DNA of 5,592 bases, taken from the NCBI GenBank assembly GCA_947483455.1, contig CANKNK010000133.1, forward strand, positions 1 through 5,592, in the 5' to 3' direction. Position 1 is the first letter of the stretch, and each line of letters begins with the position of its first letter. Positions 1 to 5,592 of this stretch are shown here, piece after piece. Below the pieces are notes generated by a model that searched no databases, was not told the DNA's origin, and saw nothing but the letters and a program-made list of their open reading frames with translations. Origin of the DNA: Comamonadaceae bacterium. GTDB taxonomy: Bacteria; Pseudomonadota; Gammaproteobacteria; Burkholderiales; Burkholderiaceae_C. A program made the position numbers and the translations under genes.

Positions 1-1220
1 CGGGCAATACTGGCCGGGCGTTTCTTGGAATACATGTCCGCGACCTTAATTTTGTAGTAGTCGGCCACGGTTTTTTGAATGTTTTCCACAGATATCTGCC
101 GATTCTGTATAGACAGCAGGTCTCTTAGGGCTTCGCGGGCCAGCGGGATGGAAATTTCCTTCTGGTTAAAGCGCGAATACGCCAGACATTTGCGCAAAGC
201 GCCCTCGAGCTCGCGCACGTTGGAGCGCACATTTTTGGCGATGAAAAATGCCACCTCTTCGGGCATTTCAGCGCCCTCGGCGCGCGCTTTATTGATCAAA
301 ATCGCCACCCGCATCTCCAATTCGGGCGGCTCGATGGCTACCGTCAGGCCGGAATCAAAGCGCGAAACCAGGCGTTCGTGGATGTCCGTCAGGCCCTTGG
401 GATAGGTGTCGCTGGTCATCACAATGTGGGATTTTTTGGCCAGCAAAGCCTCAAAAGCATTGAAAAACTCTTCCTGGGTGCGCTCTTTATTGGCAAAAAA
501 CTGCACGTCATCGATGAGCAACAAGTCCAGGGAATGGTATTTGTCCTTGAATTCGTCAAAGGTTTTGCGCTGATAAGCCTTGACCACGTCGGACACAAAT
601 TGCTCCGCGTGGATGTACAAAACCTTGGCCGCCGGCTTGTCAGCAAGCAAGCGATTGCCTGCTGCATGCATCAAGTGCGTCTTGCCCAGACCCACGCCAC
701 CATAGATAAACAAGGGGTTGTAGAGGTGCCCAGGCGCCGTGGCGACGTGCATGGCCGCGGCGCGCGCCATGCGGTTGGCGCTGCCCTCGACCAAGTTATC
801 GAAGTTGAGCATGGTATTGAGGCGGTTTTTCGGCGCCTCGGGTGGGGCGACGCCAGCCTGGCTTTCGGCGCCCTGGGCCCGCACGGCGGGGCTGCGCGCC
901 GAAAGCTCCTGGCGGGGCGGCGCCTCGCGCTGGCTGATCACCAACTCGACCTGTACCGGCTGGCCGCACAGGCGCTCGAGCACAGCGGCCATCGGGGCCA
1001 GGTACTGGGCGCGCACCCAGTCGAGCTTGAACCGGTTGGCCACAATGACCTGGACTTTGCTGAAGTCTTCGGATACCTGGGCCGTCAAGGGCTTGAGCCA
1101 GGTATTGAACTGCTGCTCGGGCATGTCCATCGCCATTTTTTCCATGCACGAATGCCACAAGGCCTGACCCGCGTCGCCTGTGGGCGCGGCATCGCCATAG
1201 GGCAAATAATCTTCAATCAT
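1..1220 (-). CDS. dnaA: Chromosomal replication initiator protein DnaA (C-terminus cut by window edge)
   Basis: DnaA is the AAA+ ATPase that binds DnaA boxes at oriC, unwinds the origin and helps load DnaB helicase. Reading the minus strand from the ATG at 1220 gives 406 uninterrupted codons. Domain I (about 1-100) carries LWHSC around Trp22 and EQQFNTW. A short Ala/Pro-rich linker (about 101-138) is domain II. Domain III has Walker A GGVGLGKT (174-181, Lys180), Walker [10 protein letters not shown] (Asp237-Asp238), the sensor-like MTSD and the box VII arginine finger in SRFDSGL (Arg287). Domain IV begins near residue 375 ([20 protein letters not shown]). Family members are usually about 450-480 residues, so roughly 60, including the DNA-binding signature, lie beyond the edge. 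An in-frame ATG at 1274 would add 18 residues. I prefer 1220 because the upstream ATG overlaps a possible -10 element, but neither start has a strong ribosome binding site. It is divergent from rpmH across the putative origin. Confidence 0.98.
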   Translation of the reverse strand, partial: MIEDYLPYGDAAPTGDAGQALWHSCMEKMAMDMPEQQFNTWLKPLTAQVSEDFSKVQVIVANRFKLDWVRAQYLAPMAAVLERLCGQPVQVELVISQREAPPRQELSARSPAVRAQGAESQAGVAPPEAPKNRLNTMLNFDNLVEGSANRMARAAAMHVATAPGHLYNPLFIYGGVGLGKTHLMHAAGNRLLADKPAAKVLYIHAEQFVSDVVKAYQRKTFDEFKDKYHSLDLLLIDDVQFFANKERTQEEFFNAFEALLAKKSHIVMTSDTYPKGLTDIHERLVSRFDSGLTVAIEPPELEMRVAILINKARAEGAEMPEEVAFFIAKNVRSNVRELEGALRKCLAYSRFNQKEISIPLAREALRDLLSIQNRQISVENIQKTVADYYKIKVADMYSKKRPASIA

Positions 1221-1234
1221 GAACGCGGTCAATC

Positions 1235-1243
1235 TGTGGATAA
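1235..1243 (-). promoter_or_regulatory. Perfect DnaA box, proximal to the dnaA start
   Basis: The plus strand reads TGTGGATAA, so the minus strand carries the exact high-affinity consensus TTATCCACA. It sits 15 bases upstream of the preferred dnaA start codon, inside the expected 5' untranslated region. DnaA bound here could contribute both to origin assembly and to repression of dnaA. Confidence 0.85.
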
Positions 1244-1272
1244 AAAGGGGGTTGAGGGTGGCGGTTGTGCTC

Positions 1273-1278
1273 ATTATC
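1273..1278 (-). promoter_or_regulatory. Possible dnaA -10 element
   Basis: The minus strand reads GATAAT here, five of six matches to the sigma-70 -10 consensus. Transcription would start near 1266 and leave a leader of about 45 bases before the ATG at 1220. No convincing -35 is found 16-18 bases upstream (TCCGCT at 17), so the promoter would be weak or activator-dependent. The DnaA box at 1285-1293 falls in its spacer. The call is tentative. Confidence 0.33.
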
Positions 1279-1284
1279 AAACAC

Positions 1285-1293
1285 TTATCCACA
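1285..1293 (+). promoter_or_regulatory. Perfect DnaA box, distal to the dnaA start
   Basis: The plus strand reads TTATCCACA, an exact consensus match in the opposite orientation to the box at 1235-1243. It lies just upstream of a possible dnaA -10 hexamer, within what would be the -35/-10 spacer, a position suited to repression by DnaA-ATP. It is also the box nearer the AT-rich stretch. Confidence 0.85.
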
Positions 1294-1350
1294 AAAGCGG
1301 AGCGCCTTCCCAGCGCCCCAATGCTAACCGCAAGCCAGCATCTTGGCTCG

Positions 1351-1378
1351 TGAATTTTTTGAAATTTGTATTTAAAAA
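1351..1378. other. AT-rich stretch, candidate DNA unwinding element
   Basis: Twenty-five of these 28 bases are A or T, with no C, in otherwise GC-rich DNA. It lies 58 bases to the right of the distal DnaA box. Such stretches next to DnaA boxes commonly melt first at bacterial origins. An alternative role is an UP-like element or a promoter component for dnaA. Assignment is by composition and position only. Confidence 0.5.
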
Positions 1379-1421
1379 CGTGTTCGGAGCCCGGGCCTAA
1401 GGGGCCGTTTACACGCGCCAC

Positions 1422-1450
1422 TTGGCTTGGCCCCGAAAATTTGCGATAAT
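1422..1450 (+). promoter_or_regulatory. Sigma-70 promoter of the rpmH-rnpA-yidD-yidC operon
   Basis: A -35 hexamer TTGGCT (1422-1427) and a -10 hexamer GATAAT (1445-1450) are separated by exactly 17 bases. TGC directly before the -10 gives an extended -10. Transcription would begin near 1457, leaving a leader of about 106 bases before rpmH. A strong promoter is expected for a ribosomal protein gene. It is inferred from sequence alone. Confidence 0.72.
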
Positions 1451-1456
1451 CCTAGG

Positions 1457-1562
1457 CTTTCCCTAAAAATCCTTGGGGAATTTTGCCGGCGAGTCTGTCC
1501 TGAGAGTTGTTCTTTTGGGAGTAAGGACGCAAGTGCCGGGTCCGCTTAGTCAGGAAATCCAA
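1457..1562 (+). other. rpmH 5' leader with Shine-Dalgarno site
   Basis: This is the predicted untranslated leader of the operon. A Shine-Dalgarno-like AGGAA at 1552-1556 lies six bases before the rpmH ATG. Short complementary segments could pair: GTCCT (1497-1501) with AGGAC (1524-1528), and AAGTG (1531-1535) with CGCTT (1543-1547) using one G-T pair. These stems are weak and no known riboswitch or leader family is recognised. An in-frame TTG at 1473 could extend rpmH by 30 residues, but the extension does not resemble L34, so this is treated as leader. Confidence 0.5.
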
Positions 1563-1697
1563 ATGAAACGCACTTACCAGCCCTCGAAAATCCGCCGCGC
1601 CCGCACCCATGGCTTCTTGGTCCGCATGAAAACCCGTGGCGGCCGCGCAGTGATCAACGCACGCCGCGCCAAAGGCCGTAAACGCCTGGCTGTCTAA
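1563..1697 (+). CDS. rpmH: 50S ribosomal protein L34 (bL34)
   Basis: L34 is a small, highly basic protein of the large ribosomal subunit that binds 23S rRNA. The 44-residue product starts MKRTYQPSK and contains the family hallmarks [18 protein letters not shown] and a C-terminal run rich in Arg and Lys ([10 protein letters not shown]). Its length is normal for bacterial L34 (about 44-46). The ATG at 1563 is preceded by AGGAA at suitable spacing. It is the first gene of the cluster, 30 bases upstream of rnpA, an order that is widely conserved. A hairpin overlaps its stop codon and may reduce read-through into rnpA. Confidence 0.98.
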   Translation: MKRTYQPSKIRRARTHGFLVRMKTRGGRAVINARRAKGRKRLAV

Positions 1698-1706
1698 GCG
1701 CCAGGC
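1684..1706 (+). other. Hairpin spanning the rpmH stop codon
   Basis: GCCTGGC (1684-1690) and GCCAGGC (1700-1706) are perfect complements, forming a 7-bp GC-rich stem with a 9-base loop that holds the rpmH stop. No T-run follows, so it is not a classical terminator. It could be a processing or pausing site that lets L34 be made in greater amount than RnpA. In GC-rich DNA a 7-bp stem can also arise by chance. Confidence 0.35.
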
Positions 1707-1727
1707 ATCAAGGCGCCGGTCTGACAC

Positions 1728-2156
1728 GTGCAGGGACTGCGCACCCGCGCCCAATTCCAGGCAGCGATGGCCGGCACGGTGCAAGCCCGCAGCCCTCATT
1801 TCGTGCTGCATTTTTGCAAGTTCGATGCGGCCCAGTCCCCCCAGAGCCCAGCGCCTGGAAGCACCGTTTTTGACAAAGGCCTCGCGCTCGAGCGCCCCGC
1901 CGTCGGCGCGCTGGTTCCCAAACGCTGGGCCAAACGCGCCGTCACCCGCAACACCATCAAGCGTCAGATCTACCACGTGAGCCTGCTTTTTGAAACGCAA
2001 CTGGCCGCCGGCGCCCACGTGGTGCGACTGCGCAGTGCATTCGATCCCCGTCTGTTCCCCAGCGCCACTTCGGCTCCTTTGCGCGCCGCGGTGCGTCAGG
2101 AGCTATTGGACTTGTTCGGGCAGCTCGGCCTCGCAGCTTCCCCGCCCACGCCATGA
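1728..2156 (+). CDS. rnpA: Ribonuclease P protein component (RnpA, C5 protein)
   Basis: RnpA is the basic protein subunit that assists the RNase P RNA in removing 5' leaders from precursor tRNAs. The product is 142 residues with a GTG start. A stop codon two codons upstream (1722-1724) makes this GTG the earliest start possible, and the resulting N-terminus (QGLRTRAQFQAAMAG) matches where the family begins. The RNR motif is clear in KRAVTRNTIKRQ (residues 69-80; Arg74, Asn75, Lys78, Arg79). The protein is longer than the usual 115-125 residues. The excess is an Ala/Pro/Ser-rich stretch around 33-58 and a longer tail. No strong Shine-Dalgarno precedes it. The stop overlaps the yidD start in ATGA, which suggests translational coupling. 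Confidence 0.95.
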   Translation: MQGLRTRAQFQAAMAGTVQARSPHFVLHFCKFDAAQSPQSPAPGSTVFDKGLALERPAVGALVPKRWAKRAVTRNTIKRQIYHVSLLFETQLAAGAHVVRLRSAFDPRLFPSATSAPLRAAVRQELLDLFGQLGLAASPPTP

Positions 2157-2425
2157 TGCAAACCCTGCTCATCGCTTTGGTCAAAGGCTACCGCCTGCTG
2201 CTCAGCCCCTGGCTGGGCAGTGCTTGCCGTTTTGAGCCGACCTGCTCCCGCTATGCGCTAGGGGCTTTAGAAAGCCATGGCGCCGGCGCCGGCACGTACC
2301 TGACAATCGCCCGTCTTGCGCGCTGCCACCCTTGGTGCGATGGCGGGCTGGATCCGGTTCCAAAAGACAAACCCCGGCTTTTTCGCCACCTCATTTCACC
2401 TTCTTCGGAAAAGAAACCCTCATGA
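2153..2425 (+). CDS. yidD: Membrane protein insertion efficiency factor YidD
   Basis: YidD is a small inner-membrane-associated protein that improves insertion of nascent proteins into the membrane, acting near YidC and Sec. The 90-residue product has an amphipathic hydrophobic N-terminus (LLIALVKGYRLLLSPWLG). The family signature follows: CRFEPTCSRYA (25-35), a HG near 42-43, LTIARLARCHPW (50-61) and GGLDPVP (64-70). The conserved cysteines 25, 31 and 58 are present, plus Cys62. The ATG at 2153 overlaps the rnpA stop. A second ATG at 2156 is in frame and equally possible. No Shine-Dalgarno is obvious, which fits coupling to rnpA. The last 20 residues are a non-conserved polar tail, and the stop overlaps the yidC start by four bases. 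Confidence 0.96.
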   Translation: MMQTLLIALVKGYRLLLSPWLGSACRFEPTCSRYALGALESHGAGAGTYLTIARLARCHPWCDGGLDPVPKDKPRLFRHLISPSSEKKPS

Positions 2426-4146
2426 ACGATATACGCCGCACTGTTTTGTGGGTGATTTTTGGCTTTTCCATGGTTCTGCTGTGGGACAAATGGCAAATTC
2501 ACAATGGCAACGCGCCGACATTTTTCCCCGGTCCACCCACGGCCGTCAGCACCAGCGCTTCTGGCGCTGCCAAAGCAGCCGCCTCTGATGCCAGCGTACC
2601 GGGTACTGTGCCGATGGCTGCAGCACCGGCCACGGCCAATGCCGCAGCGGCAGTAGAGTCCGGCGCACTTTCGCGCGGCGAGCGCATCCGGGTCTCGACC
2701 GATGTTTTGACCTTGGAGTTTGACACCTTAGGCGGCACCCTCGTGGGCTCGGAATTCCTGAAATACGGTGAGTCGGGCGACAAGGAGAAGCATGTCAAGC
2801 TGCTCGATGACAGCAAAGAGCGTGTTTACTTGGCCCAGTCCGGCGTGGTGGCGGGCGCAGTGCCGGGCAATTTCCCGACGCACAAGACACCTATGGCTTT
2901 TTCCGGCGCGACGCAGCTCCAAGACGGGCAGGACCGCCTGCAACTGACGTTCAGCTCGCCCGATGTGGGCGGTATCAGCGTGGTCAAAACCTATACCCTG
3001 CACCGGGGCTCCTACGCTATTGAGGTCAGCCACGCGCTGAGCAACCATTCGGACGCGCCAATTGCGCCTCAGCTGTATTTGCAACTGCTGCGCGATGGCA
3101 ATAAGCCGGCTGGCGAATCGTCTTTCTATTCCACCTTCACCGGCCCTGCGGTGTACAGCGAGGCCAAAAAATACCAGAAAGTGGAGTTTGCAGATATCAA
3201 AAAGAAAAAAGCCGAATACGAAAAGCAGGCTAGCAATGGCTATATCGCCATGGTGCAACACTACTTTGCAAGCGCCTGGATACTGCCTGATGGTGTGAGC
3301 CGTAGTATTTCGCTTGACGGCGTGGACATGCCCGGCACCTTGGCCGACTGCTGCTACCGCGCAGCGATGGTGGCGCCCCTGGAGGCGATTGCACCTGGCA
3401 CCAGCCGCAGTCTGGAAGCGACCTTGTTTGTCGGTCCCCAAGAAGAAAAAATGCTAGAGGCGCTAACCCCCGGCCTAGAACTCCTTAAAGACTATGGATG
3501 GCTCACAATTTTGGCCAAGCCTTTGTACTGGCTGCTCGACCGTTTGCACAGTGTCATCCAAAATTGGGGATGGGCCATTGTTGCCTTGGTTTTATTACTA
3601 AAAATCGCGTTCTATTGGCTCAATGCCAAAGCCTATGAAAGCATGGCCAAGATGAAGGCGATCAATCCCAAGATCATGGAAATGCGCGAGCGTCTCAAGG
3701 ACAACCCGCAGCAAATGCAGCAGGAGATGATGCGTATTTACCGAGAAGAAAAGGTCAACCCCATGGGCGGCTGCTTCCCGATCATGGTGCAGATCCCGGT
3801 GTTCATTGCGCTGTACTGGGTGCTGTTATCCACCGTGGAAATGCGCAGCGCCCCCTGGATGGGCTGGATCCATGACTTGTCCGCGCCAGACCCGTATTTC
3901 ATCCTGCCGGTGATCATGACGCTGACCACGCTCTTGCAAACCGCGCTGAACCCGGCACCGCCCGACCCGATGCAAGCCAAGCTGATGTGGTTTATGCCAC
4001 TGGTTTTTAGCGTGATGTTCTTCTTCTTTCCATCGGGCCTGGTGGTCTACTGGATAACCAACAACATCTTGTCGATTGCGCAGCAGTGGATTATTAACAC
4101 CCGCATGGGCGTGCCGCCGCAATTCAATCTGCCCTCGTTCAAATAA
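2422..4146 (+). CDS. yidC: Membrane protein insertase YidC (Oxa1/Alb3 family)
   Basis: YidC inserts and folds inner-membrane proteins, alone or with SecYEG. The 574-residue product starts MNDIRRTVLWVIF, the usual N-terminus. An upstream in-frame start near 2332 would lie inside yidD and is rejected. TM1 is about residues 7-22. An Ala/Pro-rich linker (about 37-81) leads to the large periplasmic domain (about 85-340). The Oxa1 core follows: TM2 about 382-401, a cytoplasmic helical hairpin with MAKMKAINPKIMEMRERL, GGCFP with Cys451 starting TM3 (about 450-472), TM4 about 492-510, TM5 about 521-536 and TM6 about 539-556. Lys394 occupies the place of the groove arginine (Arg366 in E. coli). A vicinal Cys310-Cys311 lies in the periplasmic domain. 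GGAA at 2407-2410 is a plausible but distant ribosome binding site. The ATG overlaps the yidD stop. Confidence 0.98.
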   Translation: MNDIRRTVLWVIFGFSMVLLWDKWQIHNGNAPTFFPGPPTAVSTSASGAAKAAASDASVPGTVPMAAAPATANAAAAVESGALSRGERIRVSTDVLTLEFDTLGGTLVGSEFLKYGESGDKEKHVKLLDDSKERVYLAQSGVVAGAVPGNFPTHKTPMAFSGATQLQDGQDRLQLTFSSPDVGGISVVKTYTLHRGSYAIEVSHALSNHSDAPIAPQLYLQLLRDGNKPAGESSFYSTFTGPAVYSEAKKYQKVEFADIKKKKAEYEKQASNGYIAMVQHYFASAWILPDGVSRSISLDGVDMPGTLADCCYRAAMVAPLEAIAPGTSRSLEATLFVGPQEEKMLEALTPGLELLKDYGWLTILAKPLYWLLDRLHSVIQNWGWAIVALVLLLKIAFYWLNAKAYESMAKMKAINPKIMEMRERLKDNPQQMQQEMMRIYREEKVNPMGGCFPIMVQIPVFIALYWVLLSTVEMRSAPWMGWIHDLSAPDPYFILPVIMTLTTLLQTALNPAPPDPMQAKLMWFMPLVFSVMFFFFPSGLVVYWITNNILSIAQQWIINTRMGVPPQFNLPSFK

Positions 4147-4148
4147 AT

Positions 4149-4166
4149 ATCCCGCTGCTGCGGGAT
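4149..4166 (+). terminator. First hairpin after yidC
   Basis: ATCCCGC (4149-4155), loop TGCT, and GCGGGAT (4160-4166) make a perfect 7-bp stem that begins two bases after the yidC stop. No T-run follows, so it may stabilise the 3' end of the mRNA or act together with the next hairpin rather than terminate by itself. Confidence 0.5.
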
Positions 4167-4170
4167 CAGC

Positions 4171-4197
4171 TAAGGCCGCGCAAGCGGCCTTATTCGT
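4171..4197 (+). terminator. Probable intrinsic terminator of the rpmH-yidC operon
   Basis: TAAGGCCGC (4171-4179) and GCGGCCTTA (4184-4192) form a perfect 9-bp stem closed by a GCAA loop of the stable GNRA type. It is followed by TTCGT, a poor U-tract, although the stem end itself supplies two T residues. Its place just after yidC and before a separate mnmE promoter supports termination, though perhaps partial. Confidence 0.68.
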
Positions 4198-4211
4198 TGG
4201 GACGCAGCGCT

Positions 4212-4240
4212 TTGGGCGCCCGGCTTGGCGCGCGGATAAT
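4212..4240 (+). promoter_or_regulatory. Sigma-70 promoter of mnmE
   Basis: TTGGGC (4212-4217) and GATAAT (4235-4240) are separated by 17 bases. Transcription would start near 4247, giving a leader of about 20 bases. The -10 and spacing are identical to those of the rpmH promoter. Its location between the terminator hairpins and the mnmE ATG fits an independent transcription unit. Confidence 0.62.
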
Positions 4241-4267
4241 GGGCGCGTCCACCCAAAGCCCTAACCC

Positions 4268-5592
4268 ATGCTTGCCCGCCACCACGACCCGATTTTGGCC
4301 ATCGCCACCGCGCCCGGGCGCGCCTCGGTAGGCATCGTGCGCTTGAGCGGCAAGGACTTGCGCCCGCTGGTCCAGGCCTGGTTTGGACACGGCCTGGATC
4401 CGCGCCATGCGCACTACCTGCCCTTCCCGGATGCCCAAGGTGCGCCCATAGACCACGGACTTGCCCTGTATTTCCCAGCGCCGCATTCCTTTACCGGCGA
4501 GGATGTGCTGGAGTTGCAAGCCCACGGCGGACCGGTGGTGCTGCAACTTTTGCTTGCGCGCTGCTTGGAGCTGGCAAGCAGCAGCAACGAACACGGCCAC
4601 GCTTGCCTGGCGGGGCTGCGCCTGGCGCAAGCGGGCGAATTTAGCGAACGCGCCTTCCTCAATGACAAGATCGACCTGGTACAGGCCGAAGCCATTGCCG
4701 ACCTGATAGACGCCAGCACCGAGGCCGCGGCGCGCAGCGCCGTGCGCTCGCTAGCAGGGGATTTTTCGCGCGAAGTGGACCAATTGCGCGATGGCCTGGT
4801 GCGCCTGCGCCTGCTGGTGGAAGCGACGCTCGATTTTCCGGAAGAAGAAATTGATTTCCTACGCAAGTCCGATGCCCAGGGACAGCTCGACGGCCTGCAT
4901 GCGGCGCTGAGCAAAGTACTGGGCGCCGCGCGCCAAGGCGCCCTGCTGCGAGACGGCATACGCGTAGTGATTGCCGGCCAGCCCAATGCGGGCAAATCCT
5001 CCTTGCTCAATGCCTTGGCCGGTGCCGAGTTGGCCATCGTCACGCCGATTGCCGGGACGACCCGCGACAAGGTACAAGAGACGATACAAATTGAAGGCGT
5101 GCCGGTCCATGTGATTGACACTGCCGGACTGCGCGAGGGCGCTGACGAGGTGGAGGCTATTGGCATTGCGCGCGCCTGGGACGCAGTACTGCAAGCCGAT
5201 GCCGTCGTGTTTTTGCATGACCTGACACGCGCTGAGCAGCCGCAATACCAGGCCGATGACGCGCGCATCGCCGCGACATTGGGCCACAAATTAGCGGCCA
5301 CCGTTCCGGTCATCGACGTCTGGAACAAATGCGACGCGCAGGCTCCGGATGCGCAAGTTCCTGGCTTGTACCTGTCGGCCAAAACCGGGCAAGGCCTGGA
5401 CACGCTGCGCAAGCATTTGCTTGAATTGGCAGGCTGGCAGTCAGGCGCAGAAGGCATTTCGATGGCGCGCCAACGCCATGTGCAAGCGCTCAGCCAAGTC
5501 AGTGCCCATCTGTACCTCGCCCACGCCCATTTACGCGCCCAGGCGCAGGCCCTGGATTTGTTGGCCGAGGAATTGCGACTTGCGCAAAACGC
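4268..5592 (+). CDS. mnmE: tRNA uridine-5-carboxymethylaminomethyl(34) synthesis GTPase MnmE (C-terminus cut by window edge)
   Basis: MnmE, with MnmG, modifies the wobble uridine (U34) of certain tRNAs using a folate-derived one-carbon unit and GTP hydrolysis. From the ATG at 4268, 441 codons stay open to the edge. The N-terminal TrmE domain has [16 protein letters not shown] and [15 protein letters not shown]. The central helical region holds FPEEEIDF. The G domain shows G1 GQPNAGKS (237-244), the G2/K-loop region TPIAGTTRD (259-267), G3 DTAG (284-287), G4 NKCD (353-356) and a G5-like LSAKTG (369-374). E. coli MnmE has 454 residues, so about 25-30 are missing here, including the C-terminal Cys-Ile/Leu-Gly-Lys motif that carries the catalytic cysteine. 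A stop codon two codons upstream fixes this as the first possible ATG. No Shine-Dalgarno is visible. Confidence 0.97.
   Translation, partial: MLARHHDPILAIATAPGRASVGIVRLSGKDLRPLVQAWFGHGLDPRHAHYLPFPDAQGAPIDHGLALYFPAPHSFTGEDVLELQAHGGPVVLQLLLARCLELASSSNEHGHACLAGLRLAQAGEFSERAFLNDKIDLVQAEAIADLIDASTEAAARSAVRSLAGDFSREVDQLRDGLVRLRLLVEATLDFPEEEIDFLRKSDAQGQLDGLHAALSKVLGAARQGALLRDGIRVVIAGQPNAGKSSLLNALAGAELAIVTPIAGTTRDKVQETIQIEGVPVHVIDTAGLREGADEVEAIGIARAWDAVLQADAVVFLHDLTRAEQPQYQADDARIAATLGHKLAATVPVIDVWNKCDAQAPDAQVPGLYLSAKTGQGLDTLRKHLLELAGWQSGAEGISMARQRHVQALSQVSAHLYLAHAHLRAQAQALDLLAEELRLAQN

Larger units (their letters stand above)
1221..1444. other. oriC: Candidate chromosomal replication origin (oriC) between dnaA and rpmH
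   Basis: No gene is supported in the space between dnaA and rpmH. It holds two perfect 9-base DnaA boxes of consensus TTATCCACA, back to back about 50 bases apart (1235-1243 and 1285-1293), and an AT-rich stretch at 1351-1378 that could be the unwinding element. The divergent dnaA and rpmH arms point away from it, as expected at a bidirectional origin. Many gammaproteobacteria (for example Pseudomonas) and other bacteria place oriC next to dnaA and rpmH. Only two perfect boxes are visible, fewer than in E. coli oriC, so weak boxes or flanking sequence such as dnaA-dnaN may also contribute. The function is inferred from motifs and position. The limits given are approximate. Confidence 0.72.

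Noticed and set aside
82..90. DnaA-box-like TTTTCCACA
   Set aside because: It has one mismatch to TTATCCACA and lies inside dnaA coding sequence (VEN codons). A chance match is likely, and no cluster surrounds it.
1389..1396. Palindrome GCCCGGGC between dnaA and rpmH
   Set aside because: It is eight bases in GC-rich DNA with no T-run, repeat partner or known site.
378..1400. Plus-strand open frame of 340 codons opposite dnaA
   Set aside because: It is fully antisense to an unmistakable dnaA, its translation resembles no family I know, and it crosses both DnaA boxes. Long antisense frames are common in GC-rich genes.
1473..1562. N-terminal extension of rpmH from a TTG codon
   Set aside because: L34 proteins are about 44 residues and begin MKRTYQPS. 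The ATG at 1563 has its own Shine-Dalgarno-like site.
1452..2018. Minus-strand open frame of 188 codons opposite rpmH and rnpA
   Set aside because: It is antisense to two clear genes and to the operon promoter region, with no recognisable domain.
2332..2421. N-terminal extension of yidC by 30 codons
   Set aside because: The extension lies inside yidD and has no YidC character, while MNDIRRT at 2422 is the normal N-terminus and overlaps the yidD stop.
3199..3210. A-rich run in yidC as a possible frameshift site
   Set aside because: The in-frame codons encode KKKK, the zero frame continues through the complete YidC, and the phase does not make a proper X-XXY-YYZ slippery heptamer.
4414..5457. 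Minus-strand open frame of 347 codons opposite mnmE
   Set aside because: It is antisense to mnmE, and its Ser/Arg/Ala/Cys-rich translation is typical of a shadow frame.

Overview
This window is the conserved chromosomal-origin neighbourhood of a betaproteobacterium, most likely of the order Burkholderiales and probably family Comamonadaceae. That placement is by recall: the DnaA ATPase and early domain IV sequence, the YidC N-terminus (MNDIRRTVLWVIFGF) and the L34 sequence read like members of that family. GC content looks moderately high, with long spurious antisense frames opposite dnaA, rpmH/rnpA and mnmE.

Layout: dnaA lies on the minus strand at the left edge (1-1220) and lacks its C-terminus because the window ends. 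A 342-base intergenic region follows (1221-1562). It holds two perfect TTATCCACA DnaA boxes, a short strongly AT-rich stretch, a weak candidate dnaA promoter and a good rpmH promoter, which makes it the likely oriC or a core part of it. To the right, on the plus strand, is the cluster rpmH (ribosomal protein L34), rnpA (RNase P protein), yidD (membrane insertion factor), yidC (membrane insertase) and mnmE (tRNA-modifying GTPase), the last cut by the right edge.

rpmH, rnpA, yidD and yidC look like one operon read from the TTGGCT-17-GATAAT promoter. rnpA/yidD and yidD/yidC each overlap by four bases (ATGA), which suggests translational coupling. A tandem hairpin pair follows yidC, and mnmE then has its own TTGGGC-17-GATAAT promoter, so mnmE is probably a separate transcription unit. 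Both arms run away from the putative origin, so the genes are co-oriented with replication.

Functionally the window combines replication initiation (DnaA and its boxes), translation (L34), tRNA maturation (RnpA, MnmE) and inner-membrane protein insertion (YidD, YidC). All six genes appear intact apart from the two edge truncations. I found no mobile element, CRISPR array, tRNA or rRNA, and no sign of a previously undescribed system. The points worth checking are regulatory: origin architecture, DnaA autoregulation, the hairpins and the mnmE promoter.
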